Positions 45,115-53,825 are shown, numbered from the stretch's first letter. The stretch: DNA of 64,000 bases from Intrasporangiaceae bacterium URHB0013 (GCA_000620545.1 JIBA01000017.1:62001-126000); one strand, 5' to 3'. Program-made: numbers and translations. Notes: generated by a model not told the origin, from the letters alone.

Positions 45115-45792
45115 ATGCCGCTCGCGACGTACAAGGACCTGTGCATCGACGCCACCGACCCGCACGCCCTGGCGGCGTTCTGGGGGCCACTGCTCAGCTG
45201 GGAGTCGCACCCGCACGACGACGGCGGCTCGTGCCTGCGCGTCGGTGACGACGTCCGGGTGTGGGTCAACCGCGTGCCCGAACCCAAGACCGTCAAGAAC
45301 CGCCTGCATCTCGACGTCCGGGCCGCCTCCCTGCGGCCCGCCCTCGAGGCCGGCGCCGTGGTCCACGACGAGCAGCCACGCTGGACGGTGATGCTCGACC
45401 CCGACGGTCAGGAGTTCTGCGTCTTCGTCCGTGACGAGCCGGTCGCGGACCCGGCCTACGAGCTGGTCTGGGACGTCACCGGCGACGAGGGTGCTGCCCA
45501 CGGGCTCGCCCAGTGGTGGGCAGAGGTGCTCGGCGGCACGGCCGTGCGCGACGGTGGCTGGAGCCACCTCGAGGCGGTCAAGGGCCTGCCGTTCGAGACG
45601 ATCGTCTTCCAGCCCGTGCCCGAGGGCAAGACGACGAAGAACCGCATCCACATCGATGTCACGTCCGAGGATCCCGATGGTCTCGTGGCTGCCGGCGCGA
45701 CGTCGTTGCGCGAGAAGGGCGCCGGCGGCATCGACTGGACCGTCATGGTCGACCCGGCCGGCAACGAGTTCTGCGTCTTCACGGCCGGGTGA
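45115..45792 (+). CDS. VOC-superfamily (glyoxalase-like) protein with two domains
   Basis: 225 residues forming two similar halves: KDLCIDATDPHALAAFWGPLLSWESH and the corresponding DEGAAHGLAQWWAEVLGG; KNRLHLDVRAA and KNRIHIDVTSEDPDG; WTVMLDPDGQEFCVF and WTVMVDPAGNEFCVF. The His/Glu positions in these strands resemble metal ligands of the VOC fold. Substrate unknown; proteins of this glyoxalase_6 type are abundant in Actinobacteria. The ATG at 45115 lacks a strong ribosome-binding site. Confidence 0.85.
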   Translation: MPLATYKDLCIDATDPHALAAFWGPLLSWESHPHDDGGSCLRVGDDVRVWVNRVPEPKTVKNRLHLDVRAASLRPALEAGAVVHDEQPRWTVMLDPDGQEFCVFVRDEPVADPAYELVWDVTGDEGAAHGLAQWWAEVLGGTAVRDGGWSHLEAVKGLPFETIVFQPVPEGKTTKNRIHIDVTSEDPDGLVAAGATSLREKGAGGIDWTVMVDPAGNEFCVFTAG

Positions 45793-45800
45793 CGGACGAC

Positions 45801-45840
45801 AGCAGGGAGGCGGCCCTCCGGGGAGGACCGCCTCGCTGCT
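45801..45840 (+). terminator. Terminator after the VOC gene
   Basis: AGCAGGGAGGCGG (45801-45813) pairs with CCGCCTCGCTGCT (45828-45840) over 13 bp with one mismatch and a 14-base loop, 8 bases after the stop codon. Confidence 0.75.
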
Positions 45841-45860
45841 CGGACCCGAGGGCCCGTGCT

Positions 45861-45887
45861 GGTGGCCGTGTCAGGAGCACGGCCACC
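45861..45887 (-). terminator. Terminator after the DoxX gene
   Basis: GGTGGCCGTG (45861-45870) and CACGGCCACC (45878-45887) form a perfect 10-bp stem with a 7-base loop, 7 bases beyond the minus-strand DoxX stop. With its neighbour it insulates two convergent genes. Confidence 0.75.
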
Positions 45888-45894
45888 GACCCGA

Positions 45895-46482
45895 TCACCG
45901 CAGGAGGCCGTTACCGACATGGCGGCCCCACCACTTGCCAAGCCCCCAGGTGTCTCCGGCGAGCGTCGTGGCGAGAACCGCGATGCCCAGTCCCTCGATC
46001 CAGTGGCTGTCGATGAGCGGGTTCGTGTAGGCGCCGGTGGTACCGAGGGGGAACTCGGCGAGGTACATCAGCGCGAGGAGGAGAGCACCGGTCCAGGCGG
46101 CGAGCTTGAGCCCGGCGCCGGCGAGGAGGGCGATGCCGATACCGAGGAGGCCGCCCATGAACAGCCAGTCGGCCCACGGGCCGGCGATGTTCTTGAAGAT
46201 GCTGGCGAACGGGCCCTCGGCATTCTTCATGAAGCCCTGGGCGGGGGTGCCGCCGTGGATCCAGGCCCGCGCCGCCGGCGTCATGTAGCCGAGGCCGAAC
46301 AGCTTGTCGATGAAGGGCCAGAGGAAGGTGAAGCCCAGGACGATGCGCAGACCGGCGAGGAACTTTCGGGCCACCGCCGAGCGAACCACCTCCTCCTGGA
46401 AGGTGACGACGCCCTTGGTGGCGTCCTGCGCTGTGACCGACGCACTGGCGGGTGCGTGCGTGTCGCGGGGGATGGTGCCCAT
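45895..46482 (-). CDS. DoxX-family membrane protein
   Basis: 195 residues with four or five membrane helices (FLAGLRIVLGFTFLWPFIDKLF, WLFMGGLLGIGIALLAGAGLKLAAWTG, LLALMYLAEFPL, IEGLGIAVLATTLAG). R-I-x-x-G near the first helix and the PFIDKL segment agree with DoxX/thiosulfate:quinone oxidoreductase-like proteins. Family members are linked to redox stress or sulphur oxidation. The ATG at 46482 with GGAG nine bases upstream decides the start. An operator-like palindrome lies 50 bases upstream. Confidence 0.85.
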   Translation of the reverse strand: MGTIPRDTHAPASASVTAQDATKGVVTFQEEVVRSAVARKFLAGLRIVLGFTFLWPFIDKLFGLGYMTPAARAWIHGGTPAQGFMKNAEGPFASIFKNIAGPWADWLFMGGLLGIGIALLAGAGLKLAAWTGALLLALMYLAEFPLGTTGAYTNPLIDSHWIEGLGIAVLATTLAGDTWGLGKWWGRHVGNGLLR

Positions 46483-46531
46483 GGAACTCAACTCCAGAAC
46501 TCGGTGTGTGCTCCGGCAGCTTCTCTGTCGG

Positions 46532-46548
46532 TACTACAAAGCGTAGTA
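46532..46548 (-). promoter_or_regulatory. BlaI/CopY-like operator upstream of doxX
   Basis: TACTACAAAGCGTAGTA: 6-bp arms TACTAC and GTAGTA separated by 5 bases, in an AT-rich pocket 50 bases before the DoxX start. TACTAC...GTAGTA resembles the operators of BlaI/MecI/CopY winged-helix repressors, which usually have a 4-base centre containing ATAT or similar. No such regulator gene is in the window. Confidence 0.5.
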
Positions 46549-46689
46549 GTTCTGCGCTGCGGCCGTGCACCATTCAGGTGTGATCTGGCAGACACCTCGC
46601 GGCGCTGCCACGCGCTCGATCGGGCGCCGCCCGCTCGGGGCCCCGCTCGCCCGGGCACCGCCGGCTCGGGCACAGCTCGCTCCGCCGCG

Positions 46690-47922
46690 TCAGCGGCGTG
46701 AGCGGACGAGGGTCGGGGCCTCGAGCGCCGTTGGCCCCTCGACGAGCCCGCGCACGAGGTCGGCCAGCGCGTCGAGCGAACGGCACACCGCCGCATACGA
46801 CCCGTCGAGACGGATCGGACGGCAGAGGATCCGGGTGCCGGCATTGCGGATAACGATCTCCGACTCGGGCGCCCGGTCGCTGTTGCAGTGGATGAGCAGG
46901 CCCGTCGGCAGCCCCATGGCGGTCGTGTGGGCCACGAGCTCGAGGTAGTCGCGCGACGCCATGTAGCCGTCGGCGCCCATCGAGTACTTGGCGTCGCCGA
47001 CGAGGACCACCTCGCACCCGCGGCGCACGACGAGGTCGGGAACCATGGTGACGGCGCGACCCTCGTCGAGCCAGACGTCCTCGTCACGCTCGATGCGCAT
47101 CTCCGGGGCGAGCCGGAGGTCCAGCTCCTGCGCGATCCAACGCTGGAACAGGTCGTCCATGTCGACCATGAGGCTGTTGGCCTGCTGGTCGCCGGCCTCA
47201 TGGCTCAGCGACATCGCCTGCAGGACAAGGCGACTCAGCCGCATGGCATCCTCGTAGTGCTCGTTGAGGCGCGTGATCGGCAGTGGGGCGGCGTGCCTCG
47301 TCGCCGGCGTGTCGGCCACACCGTCGAAGCGGCCGAGCACCCGCAGCGCCTCCCGCCGGACGTGCGGCGCGAGCTGCGGCCACGACAGCATCGCCTGCAG
47401 GGTGCAGCGGAAGAGCTGGTTCTCGACGATGTCGGCGGTGAAGTCGTCGAAGCGGCACTGGGGCTCGGCCGCGCTCCAGGGCCGGCGCGCGAACTCCTCG
47501 ACGAGCAGCCGCCCACGGATCGTGCGCATCCGCTCCTCGCGCGGGACGTAGCCGTGCACGAGGCCACGCATCGTCGCCGAGTCGATGAGCCGGATCGCGA
47601 AGAACGCGACGCCGTCGATGAGCTCGTCGGTGTCGCTCCACGTCACGTGCTCGTGGTCGAAGGCGTCAGGTGAGACGCCGGCGCCGAGCATCGCGAAGAA
47701 GTTCGTGACCGAGACCTTCGGCATGACGCGCACGACGAGGCCGGGGACGGCGAGGGCGCCCACCCAGCTCGTCGCACCGATCGTGACGACGTCGGGGTCG
47801 GCGGTCGCGTGGATGACGAGCCGCTCCCCCGCTGCCACGACGAGAGCCGCCCGGGTCTCCCTGGACAGCCGGACCGGCCCCGAGCGTCCGTGCTCGGGGA
47901 TCGGGGCCAGCTCGATGGTCAT
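46690..47922 (-). CDS. McrC-like nuclease subunit of a type IV restriction system
   Basis: 410 residues. The N-terminal beta-rich region (LAVPGLVVRVMPKVSVTNFFAML) matches the McrC family arm that contacts McrB. The C-terminal PD-(D/E)XK nuclease shows VPDLVVRRG...VLVGDAKYS at about residues 293-315. It is seven bases downstream of the McrB-like gene. Together they should cleave modified or otherwise foreign DNA. The start ATG at 47922 lacks its own ribosome-binding site, consistent with translational coupling. Confidence 0.87.
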   Translation of the reverse strand: MTIELAPIPEHGRSGPVRLSRETRAALVVAAGERLVIHATADPDVVTIGATSWVGALAVPGLVVRVMPKVSVTNFFAMLGAGVSPDAFDHEHVTWSDTDELIDGVAFFAIRLIDSATMRGLVHGYVPREERMRTIRGRLLVEEFARRPWSAAEPQCRFDDFTADIVENQLFRCTLQAMLSWPQLAPHVRREALRVLGRFDGVADTPATRHAAPLPITRLNEHYEDAMRLSRLVLQAMSLSHEAGDQQANSLMVDMDDLFQRWIAQELDLRLAPEMRIERDEDVWLDEGRAVTMVPDLVVRRGCEVVLVGDAKYSMGADGYMASRDYLELVAHTTAMGLPTGLLIHCNSDRAPESEIVIRNAGTRILCRPIRLDGSYAAVCRSLDALADLVRGLVEGPTALEAPTLVRSRR

Positions 47923-47929
47923 CGGTGCA

Positions 47930-50746
47930 TCACGACCGGGTCAGGTCGAGCTGGCCGTAGCGGGCCCTGACGTTCTCCCAGCGGAACTGGGCCAGCTCGT
48001 GCTCGCGCCCGTAGAGCTGGTCCTCGATGAAGGGGTAGACGTTGTAGTCCCAGATGCGGCGCAGGGTCGCCTCGTCGCCGTCGAGCCCGGGACGCATGAA
48101 GTAGCTGTGGCCGATCTGTAGGTGCGGTCCGCGCAGGGCCCGACGAAGGTCCTCGTTGACACGGTCGACGAGGTCGGCGACCCACACCGGGCCGTCATGG
48201 GCCTCGAGCCAACGACGCAGCAGGCCCGCCATCGGCCCGTCGTGCGGCATGAACGGCACGAAGTCGAAACGTCGGCGCAGGGCCGCGTCGACGAGCGCGA
48301 TGGAGCGGTCGGCGGTGTTCATCGTGCCGATGAAGTAGAGGTTCGGCGGCAGCTCGAAACCCTCGTCCGGGCGGTAGCTCGTCTTGACGGAGTGCGAGCG
48401 GTACTCGAGCAGGAAGAGCAGCTCCCCGAAGACACGGGGAAGGTTCGCACGGTTGATCTCGTCGATGATCATGATGTGCGGCGTCAGCGGGTCGGCCTCC
48501 GCCGCCTCGGCGAGCAGCGCGAGCGGACCCTTGCGCAGCTCGTAGACCATCTGGCCCTGGTGGTCGATCTGCGGCCGGAAGCCCTCGAAGAAGTCGTCGT
48601 AGCTGCTGCTCGGGTGGAACTGGACGATGTCGCGCTTCGCCGGGTCGGGCTGCAGCGCCTGCGCGAACCGCTGCGCGAGGTACGTCTTGCCGGTGCCGGG
48701 GGGTCCGTAGAAGATGACCTGCTTCTTCTCCTCGAGCAGTCCCTGGATCTCGCGGAGGAAGTCCTCCTCGATGAGCAGCTCCTGCGCGGCCTCGCCGAGA
48801 GCGTCGTGGTCGGGCATGAGCGCCTTGTCGGAGCGGCGCAGGAGCCAGTACGCGAGCTGGGCCTGTCCCCACGGGTCGCCCGGCAGCAGGGGGTCGAGCG
48901 TCTGCCGGAGCAGGGCGTTGGTCTCGACGTGCGTGCGGCCCCGGGACTTGCCCTCGGTCCAGCGCGCGGGGCCGCCGAGGCGGCCAAGCATGGCGATCTT
49001 GCCCGAGTCGCCGCCGAGGGCGAAGAGGGGCAGCCAGTGCTCGGGGTGCGCGATCGCGAAGAGCTTGAGCACGACGCTCTCGCCGAACCCCTGGACCGGG
49101 ACGTCGTCGGAGCCGAGAACCCGGTTGATCCGCTCCTCGTCGCGGCCCTCGCCCCACAGCAGGTCGCGCACCATGACGCGCAGCTCGTCGATGCCGGCGG
49201 CGTCGAGGGCGTTGATGCTGCTGATGAGGACCGACTGGGCGCCGATGTCACCGTAGCCGCGGGTCGACACGATCCGCTTGAAGGTCGGCAGGTCGAACGC
49301 CTCGAGGCCCTCACGGGACAGGCAGGCCGCGAAGACCCGACGCTGCTCCTGGTGCCAGGCGTCCCGCTCGCTCGGGTAGGGCCGCTCGGTCTTGAAGATC
49401 TCGACCTCACTCTCGAGGTCGACCATGGCGGCGAGCTCGAGGCTGGGGTCGTCGAGGGGACCGCGCTGGCTGGAGGTCATGAAGCGCAGCAGCGGCGTCA
49501 ACGTGCGCGCCGTGGCGACGATGTCGTCGGCGAAGTCGGCGCGGCCGACTGCCTCGTCGCTCTTCCACCAGCGGCCCACGAAGGCCTCGCCGCCGGGGTA
49601 CTCGCGCCCGACCGGCTCGAGCCGATCGGTGCGACCGTCCTCGTGGACGCGCAGGAAGCTCAGTCCGCGTGGGAGGTGCTCCTGGACGATGGTGCCGACC
49701 TCGCGGTGCTGCTGGTCGCTCTGGCCCTCCCAGCCGCCGTGGAGGCCGAACGCGACGCCGGACGGGGTGACCCAGAGGCGGAAGCCGGGGGCACCGGCCC
49801 CGCCGACGAGGATCCAGGCGGCGTACAGGTCGGAACGGTACGCGGCCTCCTCGCCCACGTGCTGCTGCAGCGCGAGGGTGGGTGCCTCGAGGTAGAGGCC
49901 CGTCTCGGTCGAGAGCCGCTCGATGAGGCTGTCGCTGATGTGGTCGGCCTCGCCGCGCAGCTGGCGCGCGAGGTCGGCCGCGCGGTCCTCGCGCTTGACG
50001 CTGGCGTAGCCGGTCGAGGGGCGGAAGTCTGCCGCGATCTCGGCGGCCTCGACGCACATGTCGAGCACCTTGGGCGCGATGCCGACGAAGGCCACCGTCT
50101 CCTTGAGGTACCAGAGGATGCGAGCGGCGTACTTGGGGTCCTCGGGCCGCAGGGCCGAGCAGAGGTCGGCGAATGCGACGTAGCGCTCCGCGTGGCTGAG
50201 GCCGCGCTCGAGCCAGCCGAGCCGCTGGAGCATGTGTGGGGCGTTCTCCCACATGTGCGGCCACTCGCCGCCGTCGTCGGTCGACCAGAAGAGCGAGAGC
50301 ACGTATGCCGTGTGGCCCGGTCCCGGGGCCCGCTGACCGCGCGAGCCGCCGCGGGCGAGGAAGGCCTCCATGGCCTGGAGCTTGTCGCCGGCGTCCTGCG
50401 GGGAGGCCGGCGTCTGGAGGGTCAGCTTGAGCAGGCTCACGACCTCGGCGTGGTCATCCTCGGCACGGCGCACGAGCGAGGCGAGCCAGGGTCCGCCGAT
50501 GGGCCCGAAGCCGACGTAGGGACCGTCCTTGCGGGTCCACTGGTTCATCGCCTCCTTGAAGGCGACGAGGTCGCTGGAAGCCACGAGGTCGGCGAGGATC
50601 TCGCGCAGCTCGCCGTTGCGTGCGCCGCGTTCGGAGTCGAGCTCGGCGAAGAGTGCCTGGGCATCCTTGTCCGCCTCGGCGGCACGCTCGATGAGGGCGT
50701 ACTTGGCGCGCCAACGCTTGACGTCGACGGTGTCGGTGCGAGACAT
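47930..50746 (-). CDS. McrB-like AAA+ GTPase/ATPase with large N-terminal region
   Basis: 938 residues. The C-terminal AAA+ motor has Walker A YGPPGTGKTYLA (about residue 680), FHPSSSYDDFFEGFRP, Walker B MIIDEINRANLPRVFGELL and the McrB hallmark MNTADRS (about residue 808). Residues 1 to about 640 have no domain I can name with certainty; they include a segment like LWVTPSGVAFGLHGGWEG and a helical block VLGSDDVPVQGFGESVVLKLFAI. This is the likely target-recognition part. The ATG at 50746 follows AAGGAG. First gene of the two-gene module. Confidence 0.88.
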   Translation of the reverse strand: MSRTDTVDVKRWRAKYALIERAAEADKDAQALFAELDSERGARNGELREILADLVASSDLVAFKEAMNQWTRKDGPYVGFGPIGGPWLASLVRRAEDDHAEVVSLLKLTLQTPASPQDAGDKLQAMEAFLARGGSRGQRAPGPGHTAYVLSLFWSTDDGGEWPHMWENAPHMLQRLGWLERGLSHAERYVAFADLCSALRPEDPKYAARILWYLKETVAFVGIAPKVLDMCVEAAEIAADFRPSTGYASVKREDRAADLARQLRGEADHISDSLIERLSTETGLYLEAPTLALQQHVGEEAAYRSDLYAAWILVGGAGAPGFRLWVTPSGVAFGLHGGWEGQSDQQHREVGTIVQEHLPRGLSFLRVHEDGRTDRLEPVGREYPGGEAFVGRWWKSDEAVGRADFADDIVATARTLTPLLRFMTSSQRGPLDDPSLELAAMVDLESEVEIFKTERPYPSERDAWHQEQRRVFAACLSREGLEAFDLPTFKRIVSTRGYGDIGAQSVLISSINALDAAGIDELRVMVRDLLWGEGRDEERINRVLGSDDVPVQGFGESVVLKLFAIAHPEHWLPLFALGGDSGKIAMLGRLGGPARWTEGKSRGRTHVETNALLRQTLDPLLPGDPWGQAQLAYWLLRRSDKALMPDHDALGEAAQELLIEEDFLREIQGLLEEKKQVIFYGPPGTGKTYLAQRFAQALQPDPAKRDIVQFHPSSSYDDFFEGFRPQIDHQGQMVYELRKGPLALLAEAAEADPLTPHIMIIDEINRANLPRVFGELLFLLEYRSHSVKTSYRPDEGFELPPNLYFIGTMNTADRSIALVDAALRRRFDFVPFMPHDGPMAGLLRRWLEAHDGPVWVADLVDRVNEDLRRALRGPHLQIGHSYFMRPGLDGDEATLRRIWDYNVYPFIEDQLYGREHELAQFRWENVRARYGQLDLTRS

Positions 50747-51088
50747 GGGACTCCTTGGCGCCCACTTCTAGAGCGCATAGCTACTGCGCACGTGGAGGTG
50801 CGCGCAGGACCGCGAGAAGGTTACCTGCCAGTCGTCCATGCTCCGAACTCGCGGTGGCTCCCCTGCAGCCCGGAAAACGCAGCGTCGACGGTCCCTGATG
50901 GCAGCGAATCGCCACCATTGTCACCCGAGCTCGCCTGCCCCGTGGACCCGGGGCCCTGTGGACGAGGCGGCGGCCTCGGCGTGCGGGTGCGGCACGATCG
51001 TCGTAGGTTGCCGTCGAGGAGCGAAGGCTGCGAGACGCACCTCACGCGACACAACCGCAGGATGATCGTCGATCGACAGGGGATGCCG
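50747..51088. other. Divergent intergenic region between mcrB-like and lipoprotein genes
   Basis: About 340 bases without a supported gene. A small hairpin-prone inverted repeat (TGCGCAC...GTGCGC) lies near 50784-50800. Promoters for both directions must be here, but no clear -35/-10 pair stands out. Confidence 0.4.
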
Positions 51089-51718
51089 ATGACCGCCGCC
51101 GCACGCCCACACCGACACCGCCCCGTCCTTGCGTATGCCGCTGGCGTCGTCGCGATGGTCACGCTGGGTGGGTGCACGGGCGGCGGAGACCCCAGCCCCA
51201 CGCTGACGACTCCCCCGGTTGGATCGTCGTCGAGCACCACGACATCCGCGGCACCCACCACGACGTCAAGGACCCCCAACCCCACGACGTCCGCCGACCC
51301 CGTCCTCGCCAAGATCCCCTCCGCCGCACGCGGGGAGACACAGGCAGGTGCGGAGGCGTTCGCACGCTTCTATATGCAGCAGGTCAATAGGGCCTTCGTC
51401 AAGGGCGATCCATCATCTCTGTCGGGCCTTGCAAAAGGGTCATGCTCAATCTGTGCACAGTTGAGTGGTTCCGCAAAGGAACTACGCGACAAGGGTCGCC
51501 ATCACCAAGGGCTTTCCATTGAAGTGGCATCTGCAACAGCAAATCGCTACGACGACGAGGTTCGATCTGTAGTTGTCTGGATCGAGCAGCACAAGGTCCC
51601 TGTGGTGAATGCGAAGGGCGTAAAGGTCGATGAGACGACCGCGGACAAGGGGGCCTTCTTGGCGACTCTGGCGTTCGACGGTCGCTGGCGCGTAGCCCGA
51701 CTGCAGGTCGCCAAATGA
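51089..51718 (+). CDS. Lipoprotein with DUF6318-like domain
   Basis: 209 residues. The ATG at 51089 has AGGGG six bases upstream. The signal ends in a lipobox (VTLGGC, Cys29) followed by a Ser/Thr/Pro linker. The domain (GAEAFARFYMQQVNRAFVKGD..., then CSICAQL with paired Cys, and a C-terminal WRVARLQVAK) matches DUF6318, a secreted actinobacterial domain of unknown role. From about 51340 the base composition falls to about 55% GC, against about 70% before, within the same gene. It overlaps the next gene by ATGA. Confidence 0.75.
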   Translation: MTAAARPHRHRPVLAYAAGVVAMVTLGGCTGGGDPSPTLTTPPVGSSSSTTTSAAPTTTSRTPNPTTSADPVLAKIPSAARGETQAGAEAFARFYMQQVNRAFVKGDPSSLSGLAKGSCSICAQLSGSAKELRDKGRHHQGLSIEVASATANRYDDEVRSVVVWIEQHKVPVVNAKGVKVDETTADKGAFLATLAFDGRWRVARLQVAK

Positions 51719-52623
51719 GGTCCCTGATGAGGGCCATGGTCGGCGGCGCCATGGCCATCGCCCTTGTGTGCGTTCTGACGCCCCAATCTGCCCAAGCTGG
51801 CTGCGACACGGCAGTGCTCAGGACGTGCGGGACCGACGAGCATGCAGCGACACTATTGACCCGCGGCCAAGTATTGGCCCTGGAGAAATATCCTGGCGAC
51901 AACGGCGGACAGATAGTCGAGGCGCGTCCTTTGGATGCTCCGATCTACGACTATGTTTCCCTGAACGATTGCGTCCCGGCCCGACCGGAAACCCCAACGG
52001 AACAGGTCACATGCTCGCACGCGCTGCGAGACTGCCCGCCAGACGAGATTGGACCGCTCCTCCGCATCTGGCGACGGACGATTCAAAACGGCGCTGTCGT
52101 TGAGCCATGGAGCACACGAGGTTTGACATGTGCCTCCGACGTGGCGCCCGGAGCACGACCGACCTTGACCATGGCTGACGTCAAGGGCCAGTTCATGCGG
52201 ACGCCGTGGTCGAAGCCGCAGATCTCGAGCCAACCGGCCGGGAACACGACTCTCGTCAACCTGCGAACCTACTTCCAGGTCGAATGGGCGGCCCGGGGCT
52301 TTGAGCCAGGCGAGATCGACTCCTCCGTGCTGCGAGGGATCCCGGTCCAGATCCGACCGAAGCTGGTCGGGTTCACCTACGTTCTCGGCGACGGTTCGAC
52401 GGTGGGCCCGACGACATCGACCGGTGGCGTCTACCCCGACGGCGACGTCACCCACGTGTACCGGGCCACGGGCGAGTACCCGGTGCGGGTCCAGACCACC
52501 TTCGGCGCGGACTTCAGCCTCGACGGCTCGACGTGGGACGAGATCCCCGCGACCGTGACCGTGCCGGGGCCGGCGACGACCGTGACGGTGCGCGAGGCGA
52601 AAGGCGTGCTGGTCAACCGCTGA
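51715..52623 (+). CDS. Secreted Cys-rich protein of unknown function, partner of the DUF6318 lipoprotein
   Basis: 302 residues. The signal peptide (MRAMVGGAMAIALVCVLTPQSAQAG) is followed by a Cys-containing region (CDTAVLRTCG, NDCVPARPE, TCSHALRDCPP, LTCASD) and a C-terminal beta-rich domain with VYPDGDVTHVYRATGEYPVRVQTTF (in part), resembling a PKD-like fold. The first 430 bases are AT-richer (about 55-57% GC) with atypical codons; the C-terminal half returns to genome-like composition. Translationally coupled to the preceding lipoprotein gene. Confidence 0.7.
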   Translation: MRSLMRAMVGGAMAIALVCVLTPQSAQAGCDTAVLRTCGTDEHAATLLTRGQVLALEKYPGDNGGQIVEARPLDAPIYDYVSLNDCVPARPETPTEQVTCSHALRDCPPDEIGPLLRIWRRTIQNGAVVEPWSTRGLTCASDVAPGARPTLTMADVKGQFMRTPWSKPQISSQPAGNTTLVNLRTYFQVEWAARGFEPGEIDSSVLRGIPVQIRPKLVGFTYVLGDGSTVGPTTSTGGVYPDGDVTHVYRATGEYPVRVQTTFGADFSLDGSTWDEIPATVTVPGPATTVTVREAKGVLVNR

Positions 52624-52671
52624 GCCGTCGTGGGCCACGACGAGAGAAGTGACCGATCCCGACGCGGTGCG

Positions 52672-53547
52672 TCAGGACCTCGGGCCGGGCTCGTCGTCGA
52701 AGCTCAGCGTCCCCTGCGTCGGGCGCGCCGTCGGCGGGACAGCCTCCGGGGCAGTGTCTTCCCGGACAGGCTTCGGGCGCTCATCATCATCATCAGAGAT
52801 GCGGGCACCGGCGCCCGGCACGATCTCCCCGCTGCGCTGCTCGGAGTCGACCTGCTCATCAACGGCAGCCAGCGCCACGGGATCGCCGACGCCCGCCAGG
52901 TCGCCGGTCGGCGTTGCCTCCGCGACAGGCGAGACGTCTCCAGCCTCTCCCGCGGCGTCCAGGTCAGGCGCCTCCCCGGCCGGCAGCTGCGGCCCGGGGT
53001 CAGGCACCTCCCCAGCCGGTAGCTGCGGCCCGAGTTCCGGAGCCTGCGGTCCCCGGGCACCATCGGTCGTGGCGTCGCCGGTTCTGGACAGTAGGGCGTC
53101 CTCGTCCTCCGCGTCGCGAATCCAGGCCTCCGCGGGCCCAGGCGCTTCGGAGAACGACGTACGCGCCCCACCGAACTGGGACGCATCATCCCCGGCGTCC
53201 TCGGCGTCCCCGGCGTCCCCGGCGTCCCCCGCGTCCCCGGCGCCCTCGGCACCCTCGTCGTGACCAGGGCCGTGGGCCCGCTGCTCCCCTACGACGACCG
53301 CCGCGGCGAGGTCGGCGGCGCCGACGCCCCCGACGGCTCCACCCACGGCCGCGCCCGGTGAGACGACGGGTGCAGCCTCGGGCTCGCGCTCCGTGGCCGT
53401 GTCCGCCACGTCCGGGCCGGCGGGTGCAGGCACTGCCTGCGACGACCGAGCCTCGATGCCCACCGTCCTGCTCGCTCGCCGAACGGTGAGGATCCACGTG
53501 ATCGCCGCCCCGAGCACCAGCGCCAGCAGCAGGATCAACCACTTCAT
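52672..53547 (-). CDS. Single-helix membrane protein with long acidic disordered domain
   Basis: 291 residues. One N-terminal helix (WLILLLALVLGAAITWIL) and a short basic stop-transfer segment (TVRRASR) place the remainder in the cytoplasm. The remainder is Asp/Glu/Ala/Pro-rich and unstructured, with a GDA tandem repeat and two copies of GPQLPAGE. No catalytic motif. The ATG at 53547 overlaps the stop of the upstream membrane gene (ATGA), so the two are one unit. Confidence 0.65.
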   Translation of the reverse strand: MKWLILLLALVLGAAITWILTVRRASRTVGIEARSSQAVPAPAGPDVADTATEREPEAAPVVSPGAAVGGAVGGVGAADLAAAVVVGEQRAHGPGHDEGAEGAGDAGDAGDAGDAEDAGDDASQFGGARTSFSEAPGPAEAWIRDAEDEDALLSRTGDATTDGARGPQAPELGPQLPAGEVPDPGPQLPAGEAPDLDAAGEAGDVSPVAEATPTGDLAGVGDPVALAAVDEQVDSEQRSGEIVPGAGARISDDDDERPKPVREDTAPEAVPPTARPTQGTLSFDDEPGPRS

Positions 53548-53825
53548 GGCGTGACCTCCGACGCGCTCGCGCCTTCGCGATCGGCCACGGGCTCGCTCTC
53601 CGACCTCGCTGTCACCAGGCGGGCGGACACCGCGATGGCGACGAGCGACCCCACGACGAAGCCGACGATGCTCCACAGGAAGCCGCTCAGGAAGCCGCCG
53701 TCGCTGCGAGCGAGGACACCGAGGAGCACGCTCACGACGACCAGGGCTGCCCACCAGGCGCCGCCGATGTCAGTCCGGTACGAGCGCGTCACGGTCTTCC
53801 CACTGCTGTGGGCCTGCTGGGCCAT
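53544..53825 (-). CDS. Small two-helix membrane protein
   Basis: 93 residues with two hydrophobic helices (WWAALVVVSVLLGVLA and FLWSIVGFVVGSLVAIAV) and short charged ends. The ATG at 53825 has GGAGG just upstream. Coupled to the downstream acidic membrane protein. No family recognised. Confidence 0.65.
   Translation of the reverse strand: MAQQAHSSGKTVTRSYRTDIGGAWWAALVVVSVLLGVLARSDGGFLSGFLWSIVGFVVGSLVAIAVSARLVTARSESEPVADREGASASEVTP

Noticed and set aside
42206-45190. 994-codon minus-strand open frame opposite the subtilase
   Set aside because: Arg/Ala/Gly-rich shadow; the plus-strand frame carries the full catalytic triad and Ig-like repeats.
48122-51000. N-terminal part of a long plus-strand open frame reaching into the DUF6318 gene
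   Set aside because: It is antisense to the McrB-like gene; only the part from 51089 has a ribosome-binding site, lipobox and domain.
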